A DNA stretch of 64,000 nt. Origin: Rhizobium sp. 18055. GTDB lineage: Bacteria; Pseudomonadota; Alphaproteobacteria; Rhizobiales; Rhizobiaceae. Positions 16,396 through 25,677 of this stretch are shown piece after piece. Position 1 is the first letter of the stretch. Each line of letters starts with the position of its first letter. The notes under the pieces were generated by a model. The model had not been told where the DNA came from and ran no database searches. It saw nothing but the letters and a program-made list of their open reading frames with translations. A program made the translations under genes and the position numbers. The DNA lies in the NCBI RefSeq assembly GCF_902706285.1, contig NZ_CACSKD010000017.1, positions 1 through 64,000 on the forward strand. Reading direction: 5' to 3'.

Positions 16396-18939
16396 TTAGC
16401 GCGCGGACTTGCGCGAAGTGCCCGGCGGAATGATCTCCACCTTGTCCTCGTTGGCCGAGACGGCCGCGCGGTGGCGTGTGCGCCAGTCGCCGAGGAACAG
16501 CAGGATCGGTGCCGCGATGAACACCGACGAGGCGGCCGCCACCAGAATGCCGAATACCATCGGCACGGCAAAGCTCTCGACCGCACTGCCGCCCCAGATT
16601 GCCATCGGAAGCAGAGCGAGGAAGGCGGTGACGTTGGTGTAGAGGCTTCGTGCCAGCGTTTCGTTGATCGATTTGTCGATCAGTTCGCGCAGCGGCATCG
16701 ACTTGTAGAGACGCATGTTTTCGCGCATGCGGTCGTAAACCACGACTTTGTCGTTCACGGAGTAACCGACCAGCGTCAGGATCGCCGCGATGGCGGTCAG
16801 GTTGAAGTCGAGCCCCGTCAGCGCGAAGAAGCCGATGCACTTCGTCACGTCGAGGATGAGCGTCACGATGGCGCCGACCGCGAACGGCCATTCGAACCGC
16901 CACCAGATGTAGAACAGCATCGCCAGCGAGGCGATGACGACGGAGAGGATACCTGCCCAGGCAAGCTCGCCGCTGACCTTCGGCCCGATGACGTCGGTGC
17001 CGGTGACTGTCGCGGTCGGGTCGATCTTGATGAGTTCGGCCTTGAGCTTGGTAACAGCAGCCGTCTGTGCCTCTTCGCCGCCGTCCTGTCTCTGGGCGCG
17101 AACCGCCATGGTGTTGTTGTCACCATAGGACTGCAGCGTCACTTCGCCGAGGCCGAGGCTGTTCAGGCCCTCGCGGAAGCGACCGAGATCGGTGGCTTCC
17201 TGTGTCTTCACCGACATCTGGATACCGCCACGGAAATCGACGCCGTAGTTGAGGCCGGGATGGATGAACAGGATCACCGAGGCGACCGACAGCAGAGCCG
17301 AGACGGTCACGCCGAAGAAGCGCGCCTTCATGAACTGGATGTGCTTGTCGTAAGGATAGAAGATCGGCAGCAGCGGCTTGATGTTGATAGTCTTGAACTT
17401 GAAGCGACGGGTGATCTCGATCATCGAGACGCGCACGAAGGCGACCGATGTGAACATCGAGATGATCAGGCCGAGCGCCATGGTGACGGCGAAGCCGCGA
17501 ACAGGACCAGAGCCGAACCAGAACAGGATGGCGGCGGCGATCAGTGCCGTCATGTTGCCGTCGATGATCGTCGAGTAGGCGCGGCGGAAGCCGGTGTCGA
17601 TCGCTGCAAAGGCACCTTTGCCCTTGCGCGATTCTTCGCGGATACGTTCGTTGATCAGGACGTTCGCATCGACCGCGAGACCGATGCCGAGCACGACGCC
17701 GGCGATGCCGGGCAGTGTCAGCGTGGCACCGACAAGCGTCAGGGCCGAGAAGGTCAGGATCGTGTGGATCAGCAGTGCGACGTTCGCGAGAATGCCCCAG
17801 GTGCCGTAGAGCAGGAAGATGAAGGCGGCGACGAGAATGAAGCCGACAACGCCGGAATAGACACCCTTGCGGATGGCGTCGGCACCAAGGTCGGCACCGA
17901 CGGTGCGTTCTTCGATGACGGTGAGCTTGGCGGGCAGGGCGCCGGCGCGCAGCATGGCGGCAAGCGTATTGGCCGTATCGGTGGAGAAGCTGCCGGAAAT
18001 CTGGCCGGCACCGCCGGTGATCGGCTCGCGGATGACGGGCGCGCTCAGCACCTTGTCGTCAAGCACTATGGCAAACGGATTGCCGACATTCTGGCGGGTG
18101 ATCTCGGCAAAGCGGGCAGCGCCTGCGCTGTCGAAGCGGAAGCTGACCACCGGCTGCGAGCTCTGGTCGAAGCTGACGCGGGCGTCCGAAAGGCGGTCGC
18201 CGGAGATTTCGACGCGATCGAGAACCGGATAGCTGTTGCCCTCGTCGTCCTTCATGACGGTGACACCGGCCGCCGGAGCGCTGCTCGGTGCGATCATGTG
18301 GAACGACATTTTCGCGGTCGAACCGAGAAGCTGGCGAAGGCGGGTCGGGTCCTGCGCGCCCGGCAGCTGCACGAGAACGCGGTTTCCACCGATGCGCTGG
18401 ATCGTCGGTTCGGCAACGCCGACCTGGTCGACGCGCTGGCGAATGACTTCAAGGCTCTGCTGAACCGCGGAATCGACGTTGCTGGCGATACCGGCCGCAG
18501 AGAAGGCAACGATGATGTTGCTGCCGCTCGTGGTGACCGACAAATCCGACTGGCCGGCGCTGATGCCTGTGGCAATCGTGTTGCTTAGCGTCTTCAGCTG
18601 CGCAACGGCATCATCGCTCTGTGCCGTGTCGTTCAGCGTCACGACGATCTGGTTCTGATTGCGAACGATCGACTTCGTCTGGATGTTCTTTTCGCGAAGC
18701 ACGCGACGGGCATCCTGCAAAAGCGACTGCAGGCGCTCGCGGGTGAGGTCGGCTTCGTCAACTTCGAGAACGAGGTGCGAGCCGCCGCGAAGATCGAGAC
18801 CCAGCGAAACCTGATTGTGCGGCAGCCACGAGGGCAGGCGCTGCAGGGTCGATTGCGGCAGGACGTTCGGCAGGGCGATCAGCATGCCGAGGAAAATGAT
18901 CACCGCATAGGTGGCCACCAGCCATGGTGAAGTGCGCAT
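16396..18939 (-). CDS. secDF: Protein translocase SecDF fusion, 847 aa
   Basis: SecD and SecF are joined in one chain. The SecD half begins MRTSPWLVATYAVIIFLG (first membrane helix), followed by VSLGLDLRGGSHLVLEVD, the D1 signature, and six helices including GIAGVVLGIGLAVDANVLI. The SecF half starts near residue 530 with YGVDFRGGIQMSVKT and ends with its own six helices. SecDF uses the proton gradient to pull secreted proteins through SecYEG. The ATG 18939 has AAGGA upstream. No yajC is beside it, which suggests this is not the usual yajC-secD-secF locus; rhizobia can carry both forms. Confidence 0.92.
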   Translation of the reverse strand: MRTSPWLVATYAVIIFLGMLIALPNVLPQSTLQRLPSWLPHNQVSLGLDLRGGSHLVLEVDEADLTRERLQSLLQDARRVLREKNIQTKSIVRNQNQIVVTLNDTAQSDDAVAQLKTLSNTIATGISAGQSDLSVTTSGSNIIVAFSAAGIASNVDSAVQQSLEVIRQRVDQVGVAEPTIQRIGGNRVLVQLPGAQDPTRLRQLLGSTAKMSFHMIAPSSAPAAGVTVMKDDEGNSYPVLDRVEISGDRLSDARVSFDQSSQPVVSFRFDSAGAARFAEITRQNVGNPFAIVLDDKVLSAPVIREPITGGAGQISGSFSTDTANTLAAMLRAGALPAKLTVIEERTVGADLGADAIRKGVYSGVVGFILVAAFIFLLYGTWGILANVALLIHTILTFSALTLVGATLTLPGIAGVVLGIGLAVDANVLINERIREESRKGKGAFAAIDTGFRRAYSTIIDGNMTALIAAAILFWFGSGPVRGFAVTMALGLIISMFTSVAFVRVSMIEITRRFKFKTINIKPLLPIFYPYDKHIQFMKARFFGVTVSALLSVASVILFIHPGLNYGVDFRGGIQMSVKTQEATDLGRFREGLNSLGLGEVTLQSYGDNNTMAVRAQRQDGGEEAQTAAVTKLKAELIKIDPTATVTGTDVIGPKVSGELAWAGILSVVIASLAMLFYIWWRFEWPFAVGAIVTLILDVTKCIGFFALTGLDFNLTAIAAILTLVGYSVNDKVVVYDRMRENMRLYKSMPLRELIDKSINETLARSLYTNVTAFLALLPMAIWGGSAVESFAVPMVFGILVAAASSVFIAAPILLFLGDWRTRHRAAVSANEDKVEIIPPGTSRKSAR

Positions 18940-19035
18940 TGTATTGTCTATCCTTGATAACGCTTGAACCTGCGCATGTCGCGCAGGCGGGCGTGTCGTA
19001 AAATGCAATGAGAAGCGCCGGTCAGGCGCGTGTCG

Positions 19036-19419
19036 TCAGGCCGCGAACGCAGGCGGGCCGTGCGAATTGTAGGCTTTCGCGTCGGATGCACGAGGAGCCG
19101 GAGAAGCAGGCTGAGCAAGCGAAAGTGCGCCTGGAGGTGCGCGCTCCGAAAGGGGAAGCGCTGTTGGTGCGGCATCGCCAGAAGCATGGGTCGCATATTT
19201 CTGCGCGACCTTGCGGTCGGCAGCGAGGACGCCGCGCACGACGTCGCGGGCGCTGACCTGCAGCGGCTGGCCGTCCTTGCTCGAGGATGAGAAGGAGTTC
19301 GGACCGCGCGCCGGGCCGAGAACGAGGTTGCCGCCAAGCAGCAGGCCGAGATAGGCGAAGATCGCCACGGCAAGCGACACGGCAACGCGACCGGTCATGC
19401 GGCGCGTATCGAACCTCAT
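19036..19419 (-). CDS. Hypothetical single-pass membrane protein, 127 aa
   Basis: A short protein with a membrane anchor (VAVSLAVAIFAYLGLLLGGNLVL, residues 9-31) and a Ser/Ala/Pro-rich tail. A TTG at 19458 in the same frame would add 13 residues; neither start has a strong ribosome-binding site. It follows the antiporter gene and precedes secDF in the same direction, with short gaps. I do not recognise a family. A second open frame on the same strand here (18948-19385) lacks the membrane helix pattern and is taken as a shadow. Confidence 0.5.
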   Translation of the reverse strand: MRFDTRRMTGRVAVSLAVAIFAYLGLLLGGNLVLGPARGPNSFSSSSKDGQPLQVSARDVVRGVLAADRKVAQKYATHASGDAAPTALPLSERAPPGALSLAQPASPAPRASDAKAYNSHGPPAFAA

Positions 19420-19476
19420 CGGGAAGTCTTGCTGATCTTCAATCTCGAACCGGCTCAACGGTGCAAAATTCTCTCA

Positions 19477-21291
19477 TTATTTTTCTGGAGAAGGCGTTTC
19501 CTCGGCCGGGATTGTATCAGCCTCGGTCCCGACTTCATAGGGTGCACTGTCATGATGCACTTGGGATAGCCGGTCAAGCATCCCCATGGCGATTTCCCGC
19601 TCGCCCATGATCACGGTATCTGCGCCGTAGTGCTTCAGTTCCTCCACTTCCGCGTCGGAATGCGCACGCGCGACGATCAGTACGCCGGGATTTGTGGCGC
19701 GCCCCTGTTCGGCAACGCGGCACGCCTCGAAGGCGTTGGGAATGGCGATGACGAGGCTGCGGGCGCCCTTCAGATTGGCGAGATCGAGTACCTCGCGCGA
19801 CACCGCATTTCCGCTCACCGTTTCGATCCCCTGATCGCGAAGGGCTGCAATCCGGGTGTCTGAGTCCTCGATGACGAGGAAGGGCGTGCCGGAGGATTTC
19901 AGATTCTGGCCGACGATGCTGCCGACCCGGCCGTAGCCGACGAGGATGGCGTGGCCGCGCAAGGCTGTCGCATGCACTTCGTCTTCGATGACTGTAACCT
20001 TCTCGATCGCCTCAGCGGCAGCGGCAGCTTCGGCCTTCGGCTCGGCGGCGGGTTCCTCGCGTTTCGACTCGAGCAGTGGCCGCAGTCGGTCGCAGACATA
20101 GAAGAGCAGCGGATTGAGGATGATCGAGATGATCGCACCGGCCAGAATAAGGTCGCGACCTTCTCCCGGCAGCAGGCCGAGATCGACGCCGAGGGCGGCG
20201 AGAATGAAGGAGAATTCACCGATCTGGCCCAGGCTGGCCGAAATCGTCAGCGCTGTTCCTATGGGTTTTTTGAACAGCAGCACGATCAGGAACGCGGCGA
20301 GCGACTTGCCGATGACGATGATGAAGACGGTGGCAATCAGCGGGACCGGCTTGTCGACCAGAATGTGCGGGTCAAACAGCATGCCGACGGACACGAAGAA
20401 CAGCACCGCGAAGGCGTCGCGAAGCGGCAGGCTCTCCTGGGCTGCCCGATGGCTGAGCTCGCTTTCGGCGAGAACCATGCCGGCAAAGAAGGCACCGAGC
20501 GCCAGCGACACGCCGAACAGCTTGGAAGCACCGAAGGCAACGCCGAGTGCGATTGCCAGAACACCGAGCCGGAACAGTTCGCGCGAGCCTGTGTGGGCGA
20601 TGCGGTGCATCGTCCAGGGGATGACGCGGCGCCCGAAGATCAGCATCACGCCGACGAACAGCGCCACCTTGATCAGCGTCATCGCGATGATGCCGCCAAT
20701 GCCCATGTCGAGGCCGAGCAGGCGATTGACCGCTGCAGACAGCGGCTCGACGGGGCCGTGGTCGCTGCCGATGCTGGCCGCTGCGGGAATGAGGACCAGC
20801 GCCAGGACCATGGCAAGGTCTTCGACGATCAGCCAGCCGACCGCGATCTTGCCGCGTTCGGTCTCGACCAGCCGCCGCTCCTGTAGTGCTTTCAGCAGCA
20901 CCACCGTGGAAGCGACGGAAAGAGCGAGGCCGAAGACCAGGCTCCCGCCCGTCGGCCATCCCATCAGCGCGCCCAATCCCCAGCCGAGGATCGTCGCAAA
21001 GCCGATCTGGACAATGGCGCCCGGCACCGCGATCCCTCGCACCGAGAGAAGATCCTTCAGCGAGAAATGCAGGCCGACACCGAACATCAGGAGAATGACG
21101 CCGATCTCGGCAAGTTCGGGCGCCAGCCCCTGGTCGGCAACGAAGCCCGGCGTATGCGGCCCGACCAGAATGCCGGCAACGAGATAACCGACCAGCGGCG
21201 GCAGTCTCAGCCGGTGGGCGAAGGCGCCGAGAATGAACGCAAGCACGAGACCCCCGACGATTGTCGAAATCAATGGTGTATCGTGCGGCAT
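19477..21291 (-). CDS. Kef/YbaL-type monovalent cation:proton antiporter with RCK domain, 604 aa
   Basis: The start, MPHDTPLISTIVGGLVLAFI, closely follows the E. coli YbaL pattern. About twelve membrane helices (to residue ~385) form the CPA2 antiporter core, with GVILLMFGVGLHFSLKDL typical of the family. An acidic/Ala linker leads to a TrkA-N (RCK) domain with the nucleotide-binding loop LVGYGRVGSIVGQ near residue 440, ending with HSDAEVEELKHYGAD. It would exchange K+ or Na+ for protons under control of a bound nucleotide. It is divergent from the small HTH gene at 21372. Confidence 0.9.
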   Translation of the reverse strand: MPHDTPLISTIVGGLVLAFILGAFAHRLRLPPLVGYLVAGILVGPHTPGFVADQGLAPELAEIGVILLMFGVGLHFSLKDLLSVRGIAVPGAIVQIGFATILGWGLGALMGWPTGGSLVFGLALSVASTVVLLKALQERRLVETERGKIAVGWLIVEDLAMVLALVLIPAAASIGSDHGPVEPLSAAVNRLLGLDMGIGGIIAMTLIKVALFVGVMLIFGRRVIPWTMHRIAHTGSRELFRLGVLAIALGVAFGASKLFGVSLALGAFFAGMVLAESELSHRAAQESLPLRDAFAVLFFVSVGMLFDPHILVDKPVPLIATVFIIVIGKSLAAFLIVLLFKKPIGTALTISASLGQIGEFSFILAALGVDLGLLPGEGRDLILAGAIISIILNPLLFYVCDRLRPLLESKREEPAAEPKAEAAAAAEAIEKVTVIEDEVHATALRGHAILVGYGRVGSIVGQNLKSSGTPFLVIEDSDTRIAALRDQGIETVSGNAVSREVLDLANLKGARSLVIAIPNAFEACRVAEQGRATNPGVLIVARAHSDAEVEELKHYGADTVIMGEREIAMGMLDRLSQVHHDSAPYEVGTEADTIPAEETPSPEK

Positions 21292-21371
21292 GAGTTATCT
21301 CCCCGACTGGAAATCCCGTTTCAATTATGACATATATGGTTTATATCAACCAATATGGGTGGTTTGACAAA

Positions 21372-21632
21372 ATGGGTCAAGGCGCAAAAGAAACTATTCT
21401 CACTCCGGCTCTGTGCCGCGCTGCTCGCGGATTGCTTGACTGGACGCAGGTCGATCTTGCCGACCACGCCGCCGTTTCGCGCAGTACGATCCGCGATTAC
21501 GAAGGCAAACACCACGAGCTTCATCGCGCCACGGAAGCGCAACTGCGCCTGGCCTTCGAAAAGGGTGGCGTCGCCTTTGTCGAGGTCGAGGCGATGGGCA
21601 CCTGTCTCTGCCTTTCACCGACGGCCGAATGA
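21372..21632 (+). CDS. XRE-family helix-turn-helix regulator, 86 aa
   Basis: A one-domain HTH_3/Cro-CI protein: CRAARGLLDWTQVDLADHAAVSRSTIRDYE is the typical helix-turn-helix, followed by a short beta tail GGVAFVEVE. Such small proteins occur often in alphaproteobacteria, sometimes as antitoxins, but there is no toxin gene beside it here. The start at 21372 is preferred over an ATG at 21327; the extra N-terminal residues are not family-like. It is divergent from the antiporter gene, which could be its target, and convergent with the glycosyltransferase gene. Confidence 0.8.
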   Translation: MGQGAKETILTPALCRAARGLLDWTQVDLADHAAVSRSTIRDYEGKHHELHRATEAQLRLAFEKGGVAFVEVEAMGTCLCLSPTAE

Positions 21633-21636
21633 TACG

Positions 21637-23061
21637 CTACTTGCCCGCAGCCAGACAGCCTGCTTTCACCTTGTAGGCGTAGAGGACGCTGCCGCGATAA
21701 TACCCGTCGCCTGGGTGCCACGATTTGATGTTTTGAGGCGTCTCGGCACAATCGAAGGGCTGGGTGGTGATGAACAGCACGTTGCCGCCGACCGTGGCCG
21801 GCAAAGCGAAGGTCTGCTCATAGTAGTTGTCTGGCGCTTGCGCCGGCGGCCGCGCATAGATCCGCAGTGGCTCGTTTCTCAACGTGTGGAACATGTCCGC
21901 CAGGATGTCGCGGCTGTCGCTGACGATGATATTGGTGCCGGCCTGACGCGCCAGGTCGCCGGCCTCGAGGCTGATGGCGCTGCGCCCGAGATAGCGCTTC
22001 ATCACCTCCTCGCCATTCGGCAGCACCAGCTGGTGGGCGAAGACGGCGGCCAGCGGAAACAGCAGGCTGACAGTGCCGTTTATGATGAGCGACACCCGAA
22101 GCCCCTTTGGCCATTCGCGATGCAGCAGCCAGACAGCCAGCATCGTTCCGGCGATATAGGCCGTCACCGCCCAGTTGGCATAAGCCTTGGCAATCAGCGC
22201 CTGGAGCGTGATCAGCAGCACGACGGGCACGGAAAGCCAGATCAGCAGCTTCTCGCTCGGGCCGCTCTGTCCTTTGATCATCCGATAGACCGCCCAGAGG
22301 ATCGCGAAGAACACGATCGGCCCGACCACTGCGAACTGCGCGGCAAAGAACTCCAGTCCGTGCCGGATGTCGAGGCTCATCGCACTCCAGTGCGCGATGC
22401 TGGTCGTATGCTTGATCGTCGTCGCATCATGGGTGGCGTTCCACCAGAGGTTCGGCAGGGCGACGACGATGGCGGCAGCGGTCGAGATGAAGAAGTCGCG
22501 CCAGGATATCCGCGCCATCGGCAGCAGGATCAGCGCTATCAGGCCACCCGGAACGACGAACAGGATGGCGTATTTCGAAAGAAACGCGCAGCCGAAGGCA
22601 ACGCCCATCAAAAGCGCCAGTCCGATGGAACGCCGGCCGGTCAGCCCGAAATAGGCAAACAGGGCAACCGCCAGGAAGAAGAGAAGAACGACATCGGTCG
22701 AGAAGAACACCGACGACAGCGCCACGCCGGGCAGGGTGATGTAGGTGACGCCTGTCCAGCCTTCGATGTCGCGGCTGACGAACCGCTTGGCGGTCCTCAT
22801 CAAGACCAGCGCCGTCGCCATATGGATCAAAGGACCGCAGAGCCTGATCCAGAAAATCGAGGTCGAACCTGACATTTCGGTCATCGCGCGGATGACCCAG
22901 GCGATCATCGGCGGCTTCGAATAGTATCCGAAGTCAAAATTCTGTGACCACAACCAGTATTGCGCCTCATCGACGAACAGATCCGTCGTGTCGAAATGCA
23001 AGGCAACGATGCGCCATAGCGTCACGCCGAAAACGATAAGAAGGCCGAGGCGTGCGGACAT
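21637..23061 (-). CDS. ArnT/RgtA-like glycosyltransferase (GT39/GT83 type), 474 aa
   Basis: A polytopic protein with about ten membrane helices and the GT-C signature in the first periplasmic loop: VDEAQYWLWSQNFDFGYYSKPPMIAW, with the catalytic Asp-Glu pair near residues 28-29. Members transfer sugars from a polyprenyl carrier to lipid A or core (ArnT, and the rhizobial galacturonosyltransferases RgtA-D) or to proteins. The start is ATG 23061; a TTG at 23133 would add 24 polar residues. The acceptor cannot be told from sequence. Confidence 0.85.
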   Translation of the reverse strand: MSARLGLLIVFGVTLWRIVALHFDTTDLFVDEAQYWLWSQNFDFGYYSKPPMIAWVIRAMTEMSGSTSIFWIRLCGPLIHMATALVLMRTAKRFVSRDIEGWTGVTYITLPGVALSSVFFSTDVVLLFFLAVALFAYFGLTGRRSIGLALLMGVAFGCAFLSKYAILFVVPGGLIALILLPMARISWRDFFISTAAAIVVALPNLWWNATHDATTIKHTTSIAHWSAMSLDIRHGLEFFAAQFAVVGPIVFFAILWAVYRMIKGQSGPSEKLLIWLSVPVVLLITLQALIAKAYANWAVTAYIAGTMLAVWLLHREWPKGLRVSLIINGTVSLLFPLAAVFAHQLVLPNGEEVMKRYLGRSAISLEAGDLARQAGTNIIVSDSRDILADMFHTLRNEPLRIYARPPAQAPDNYYEQTFALPATVGGNVLFITTQPFDCAETPQNIKSWHPGDGYYRGSVLYAYKVKAGCLAAGK

Positions 23062-23166
23062 GGTTCTGATTTCCGTAAACTCAACATCACCACTGACGAG
23101 AACGGCAGAGCCTCTCGACGGAGTAGTGGTCAAGCACGTCCATTACAGTTGTTTTATGACGGAAAT

Positions 23167-23280
23167 TCAAAGGACTCGCAGAGGCAGTGCGACACGGCTT
23201 GCCTCAATACGGTCGAGAAGTGCAACCGCTGTGAGAACAGAAACAGCAAGGAAACATGCACCCAATCCAAGAACAATCAT
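23167..23280 (-). CDS. Possible 37-aa single-pass membrane peptide
   Basis: A short frame from ATG 23278-23280 with AAGGA eight bases upstream encodes a peptide that starts MIVLGLGACFLAVSVLTAVA (one membrane helix, residues 2-22), then a short polar tail with DRIEASR. The ribosome-binding site is better than that of most neighbours. It ends 105 bases before the start of the leftward glycosyltransferase gene and could be co-transcribed with it. Without homologues it remains a candidate only. Confidence 0.35.
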   Translation of the reverse strand: MIVLGLGACFLAVSVLTAVALLDRIEASRVALPLRVL

Positions 23281-23712
23281 TGCCCAATCCTTATGACATC
23301 ATGTCGCGATTTGGTCGGGATATAGCACGAAGCTTGCTTCGAACTTGTAGCAGCCGCGCAACGCAACGCCAGTATTTCATAGATGGTTATTCGCGTTGCT
23401 CCGAAAGCCGTCATTCATAAAATGCGTATTAACCTTCAGGCAAGGAATTAACCATAAACATTGCACTACACGTCGGAATGGGAAATTTTTAGTGTTCCTA
23501 GCAGGCATGACGCCGAACCGCCGTACCGGGTCAATCCGGTATCGATCTCTCAAGTCGCTCTGAAATAGTCCGCACTGATCGGGATACGTCCGCGCACTGG
23601 CGATAGCTGGTGCCGGGTTGCCGTCCCGCCGACGTGCCTATCGCCAGAGGCTTGAGTTCTTTCCGGGCATTTCCGCCCGGGCATTGGTTGGGGACAGGCG
23701 TTGGGGCAGAAC
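23281..23712. other. Intergenic region upstream of the che operon
   Basis: About 430 bases with no believable gene. The stretch 23400-23510 is relatively AT-rich and holds two TTAACC motifs (separate entry), and the promoter of the che operon is expected between there and 23712. GGGGCAG immediately precedes the icpA start. Short frames at 23531-23855 on both strands have poor composition and were left out. Confidence 0.4.
23429..23455 (+). promoter_or_regulatory. Paired TTAACC motifs upstream of the che operon
   Basis: TTAACC at 23429-23434 and TTAACCAT at 23448-23455 lie about 260 bases before icpA. TTAACCAT is the half-site recognised by the master regulator CtrA in alphaproteobacteria. 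The spacing between the two is not the classic seven bases, so this is a weaker candidate than the sites before the flagellin genes. Confidence 0.35.
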
Positions 23713-25320
23713 ATGCCATCGGATCAGGATCGTGGAGCACAGGCTGGCAGCCTGCGCGATCGTCTGCGCTTTGCCGGCCTCGATGCCGAGCAGTGCGAGA
23801 TGGTCCGCCGCTACCGCCCGGCGCTTCAGCAACACCTGACATCCGGCCTTCGTGATCTCTTCCAGCGTTTCCAGGCGTTCCCCGATGCCGCCCGCAATTT
23901 CGAGAGCGAGCGTCAGGTCGAGCGGCTTCATGATTTGCAGACGTCGCACTGGGACGTGCTGACGGACGCCCGCTTCGACAGCCTCTATGCAGAGCGCGTG
24001 AAAGTACTGTCGGATTCCGAAAGCAAGATGGGGCTCGATCCGCGCTGGCACGTCGCCGGCCACGGCGTCGTCCTCGAGCATGTCATCGGCGGCCTTGCGA
24101 CCGAACTCGCGGGCAACGCCTTCCTGTCGAGCACCAAGCGCCGCAAGCGCGAGATTGCCGATCTGATGACGGCGCTGATCCGCCTCGTGATGGTCGATGT
24201 CGAAATTGCCGTTTCGCTGCGCTTCAATGCCCTGCGCGCCACCCAGCAGCGCCAGCTCGCCGATCAGCGCATCGCCGACAAGACCGAGGTCGCCCGCCTT
24301 TTCTCCGACGTCATCGAAGGTCTTGCCGCCCGCGACCTGACAGCCCGCGCTGTCGTCGAGCAGGACGGCCCGCACAATGATGTGGCCGAGGCGCTCAATG
24401 CCGCGCTCGAAGCGCTGCAGTCCGAATTCGGCACGATCAGCGAACGGACGGCAAAGGCGGAAGCCTCCGTGCAACTGCTCGGACAGTCCTCGCGCAACCT
24501 CTCCGGCCACGCCTCTGGCCACGCCGAACAGCTGCTCGCCTCCGCCGCCACCCTTTCGGATCTTTCCATGAGCGTGCGGCAGGGAGCGGCAGGTAGCCTC
24601 GCTGCCGAAAATGCCGCTGCATCGACACGCGCCGCCGCCGAAGCAAGCGGTGAAGTCGTCGGCCGCGCCATATCGGCGATGGCCGATATCGAGCAGTCTG
24701 CAGAGCGCATCGGCCAGATCATCGGCGCGATCGATGAAATTGCCTTCCAGACCAACCTCCTTGCTCTCAATGCCGGCATCGAAGCCGCCCGCGCCGGTGA
24801 CAGCGGTCGTGGCTTCGCCGTCGTCGCCCAGGAAGTCCGCGCGCTGGCGCAGCGGTCTGCCGATGCCGCCCGCGAGATCAAGACGCTGGTCACCACAACC
24901 AAGTCGCAGGTCAATGCCGGCGTCCAGATGGTCGGCCGCACGCAGGATTCGATCGGCAGCATTGTCCGCCAGGTCACGGACATCAACACGGCCATTGCCA
25001 CCGTCGCCAGCCAGGCGAGTGAAAACGCCTCGATGCTCGATGCCGTCACCACGGATGTGAAGGGCCTTGGCGCACGCGTCGCCGAAAGCGCCGGTGCGGC
25101 ACGTCATTCGGCCGAAGGCGCCGACGATCTCCACACCGTCATTGTCGAACTTGGCCGAACGGTGCGCGAATTCCGCATCGCCCGCAATCGCGCCGAGACC
25201 GACCGCCGGCCCGTCCGCTCCGTCGATGTCCAGCCGGTCATGCCGGTCGAGCAGGACGATGCGGCCTTCGATTTCAGTCCTCCGCTCGCAAGCCTCGGGG
25301 GAGGACGGAATGTTTATTAA
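23713..25320 (+). CDS. icpA: Soluble globin-coupled methyl-accepting chemotaxis protein IcpA, 535 aa
   Basis: First gene of the che operon. Residues 10-170 match the protoglobin sensor domain of globin-coupled receptors; 260-500 form the MCP signalling domain, with hairpin tip DEIAFQTNLLALNAGIEAAR and GRGFAVVAQEVRALAQRSA. There is no membrane segment, so it is a cytoplasmic receptor that couples to CheA through CheW. In rhizobia this position is held by IcpA. At the place where globin-coupled sensors have the haem-binding His (H-x-x-I-G-L), this protein reads E103-S-K-M-G-L. The start is ATG 23713, four codons after an in-frame TTG. Confidence 0.92.
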   Translation: MPSDQDRGAQAGSLRDRLRFAGLDAEQCEMVRRYRPALQQHLTSGLRDLFQRFQAFPDAARNFESERQVERLHDLQTSHWDVLTDARFDSLYAERVKVLSDSESKMGLDPRWHVAGHGVVLEHVIGGLATELAGNAFLSSTKRRKREIADLMTALIRLVMVDVEIAVSLRFNALRATQQRQLADQRIADKTEVARLFSDVIEGLAARDLTARAVVEQDGPHNDVAEALNAALEALQSEFGTISERTAKAEASVQLLGQSSRNLSGHASGHAEQLLASAATLSDLSMSVRQGAAGSLAAENAAASTRAAAEASGEVVGRAISAMADIEQSAERIGQIIGAIDEIAFQTNLLALNAGIEAARAGDSGRGFAVVAQEVRALAQRSADAAREIKTLVTTTKSQVNAGVQMVGRTQDSIGSIVRQVTDINTAIATVASQASENASMLDAVTTDVKGLGARVAESAGAARHSAEGADDLHTVIVELGRTVREFRIARNRAETDRRPVRSVDVQPVMPVEQDDAAFDFSPPLASLGGGRNVY

Positions 25321-25383
25321 CGTACTGGAACATGACGGCGACTCACATTCGTTGGGCGCAAATCAGGGGACAAGGAAAATCTG

Positions 25384-25677
25384 ATGGCAGCAAAAAAGAG
25401 TGGGAAAACGCTGAACTTGGCAGCGACCCTCGATCTCAACGAAGCCTCCGCTCTTCGCGACAAGCTGTTGTCGATGCGCGGCAACGCCGTATCGATCGAC
25501 GCATCGGCGGTCGAGCGCGTCGGCACCCTCGGCGCCCAGGTCCTGATGTCTGCCGCCAAGACGTGGAACCAGGACAAGCTTGCGTTCACCTTCACCAAGG
25601 TTTCGGACGCGTTTCAGAAAACCATGCAGCTGATCGGTGTCGATATTCAACCGCTGCTCGCTAAGGAGATCAAGTGA
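25384..25677 (+). CDS. cheS: CheS, STAS-domain chemotaxis protein, 97 aa
   Basis: A small STAS-type protein (KTLNLAATLDLNEASALRDKLLS, then SIDASAVERVGTLGAQVLMSA) between icpA and cheY1. In S. meliloti the equivalent, CheS, binds the CheA P2 domain and strengthens its hold on CheY1-phosphate, which speeds removal of phosphate from CheY2. The length and position match. The stop overlaps the start of cheY1 (TGATG). Confidence 0.88.
   Translation: MAAKKSGKTLNLAATLDLNEASALRDKLLSMRGNAVSIDASAVERVGTLGAQVLMSAAKTWNQDKLAFTFTKVSDAFQKTMQLIGVDIQPLLAKEIK

Noticed and set aside
16234..18588. 784-codon open frame on the plus strand
   Set aside because: Antisense to secDF; product is dominated by Asp, Arg, Glu and Gly with no recognisable fold.
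21355..22872. 505-codon open frame on the plus strand
   Set aside because: Overlaps the small HTH gene out of frame and runs opposite the ArnT-like gene; low-complexity product.
23638..25134. 498-codon open frame on the minus strand
   Set aside because: Antisense shadow of icpA; composition Gly/Asp/Arg-rich with no domain pattern.
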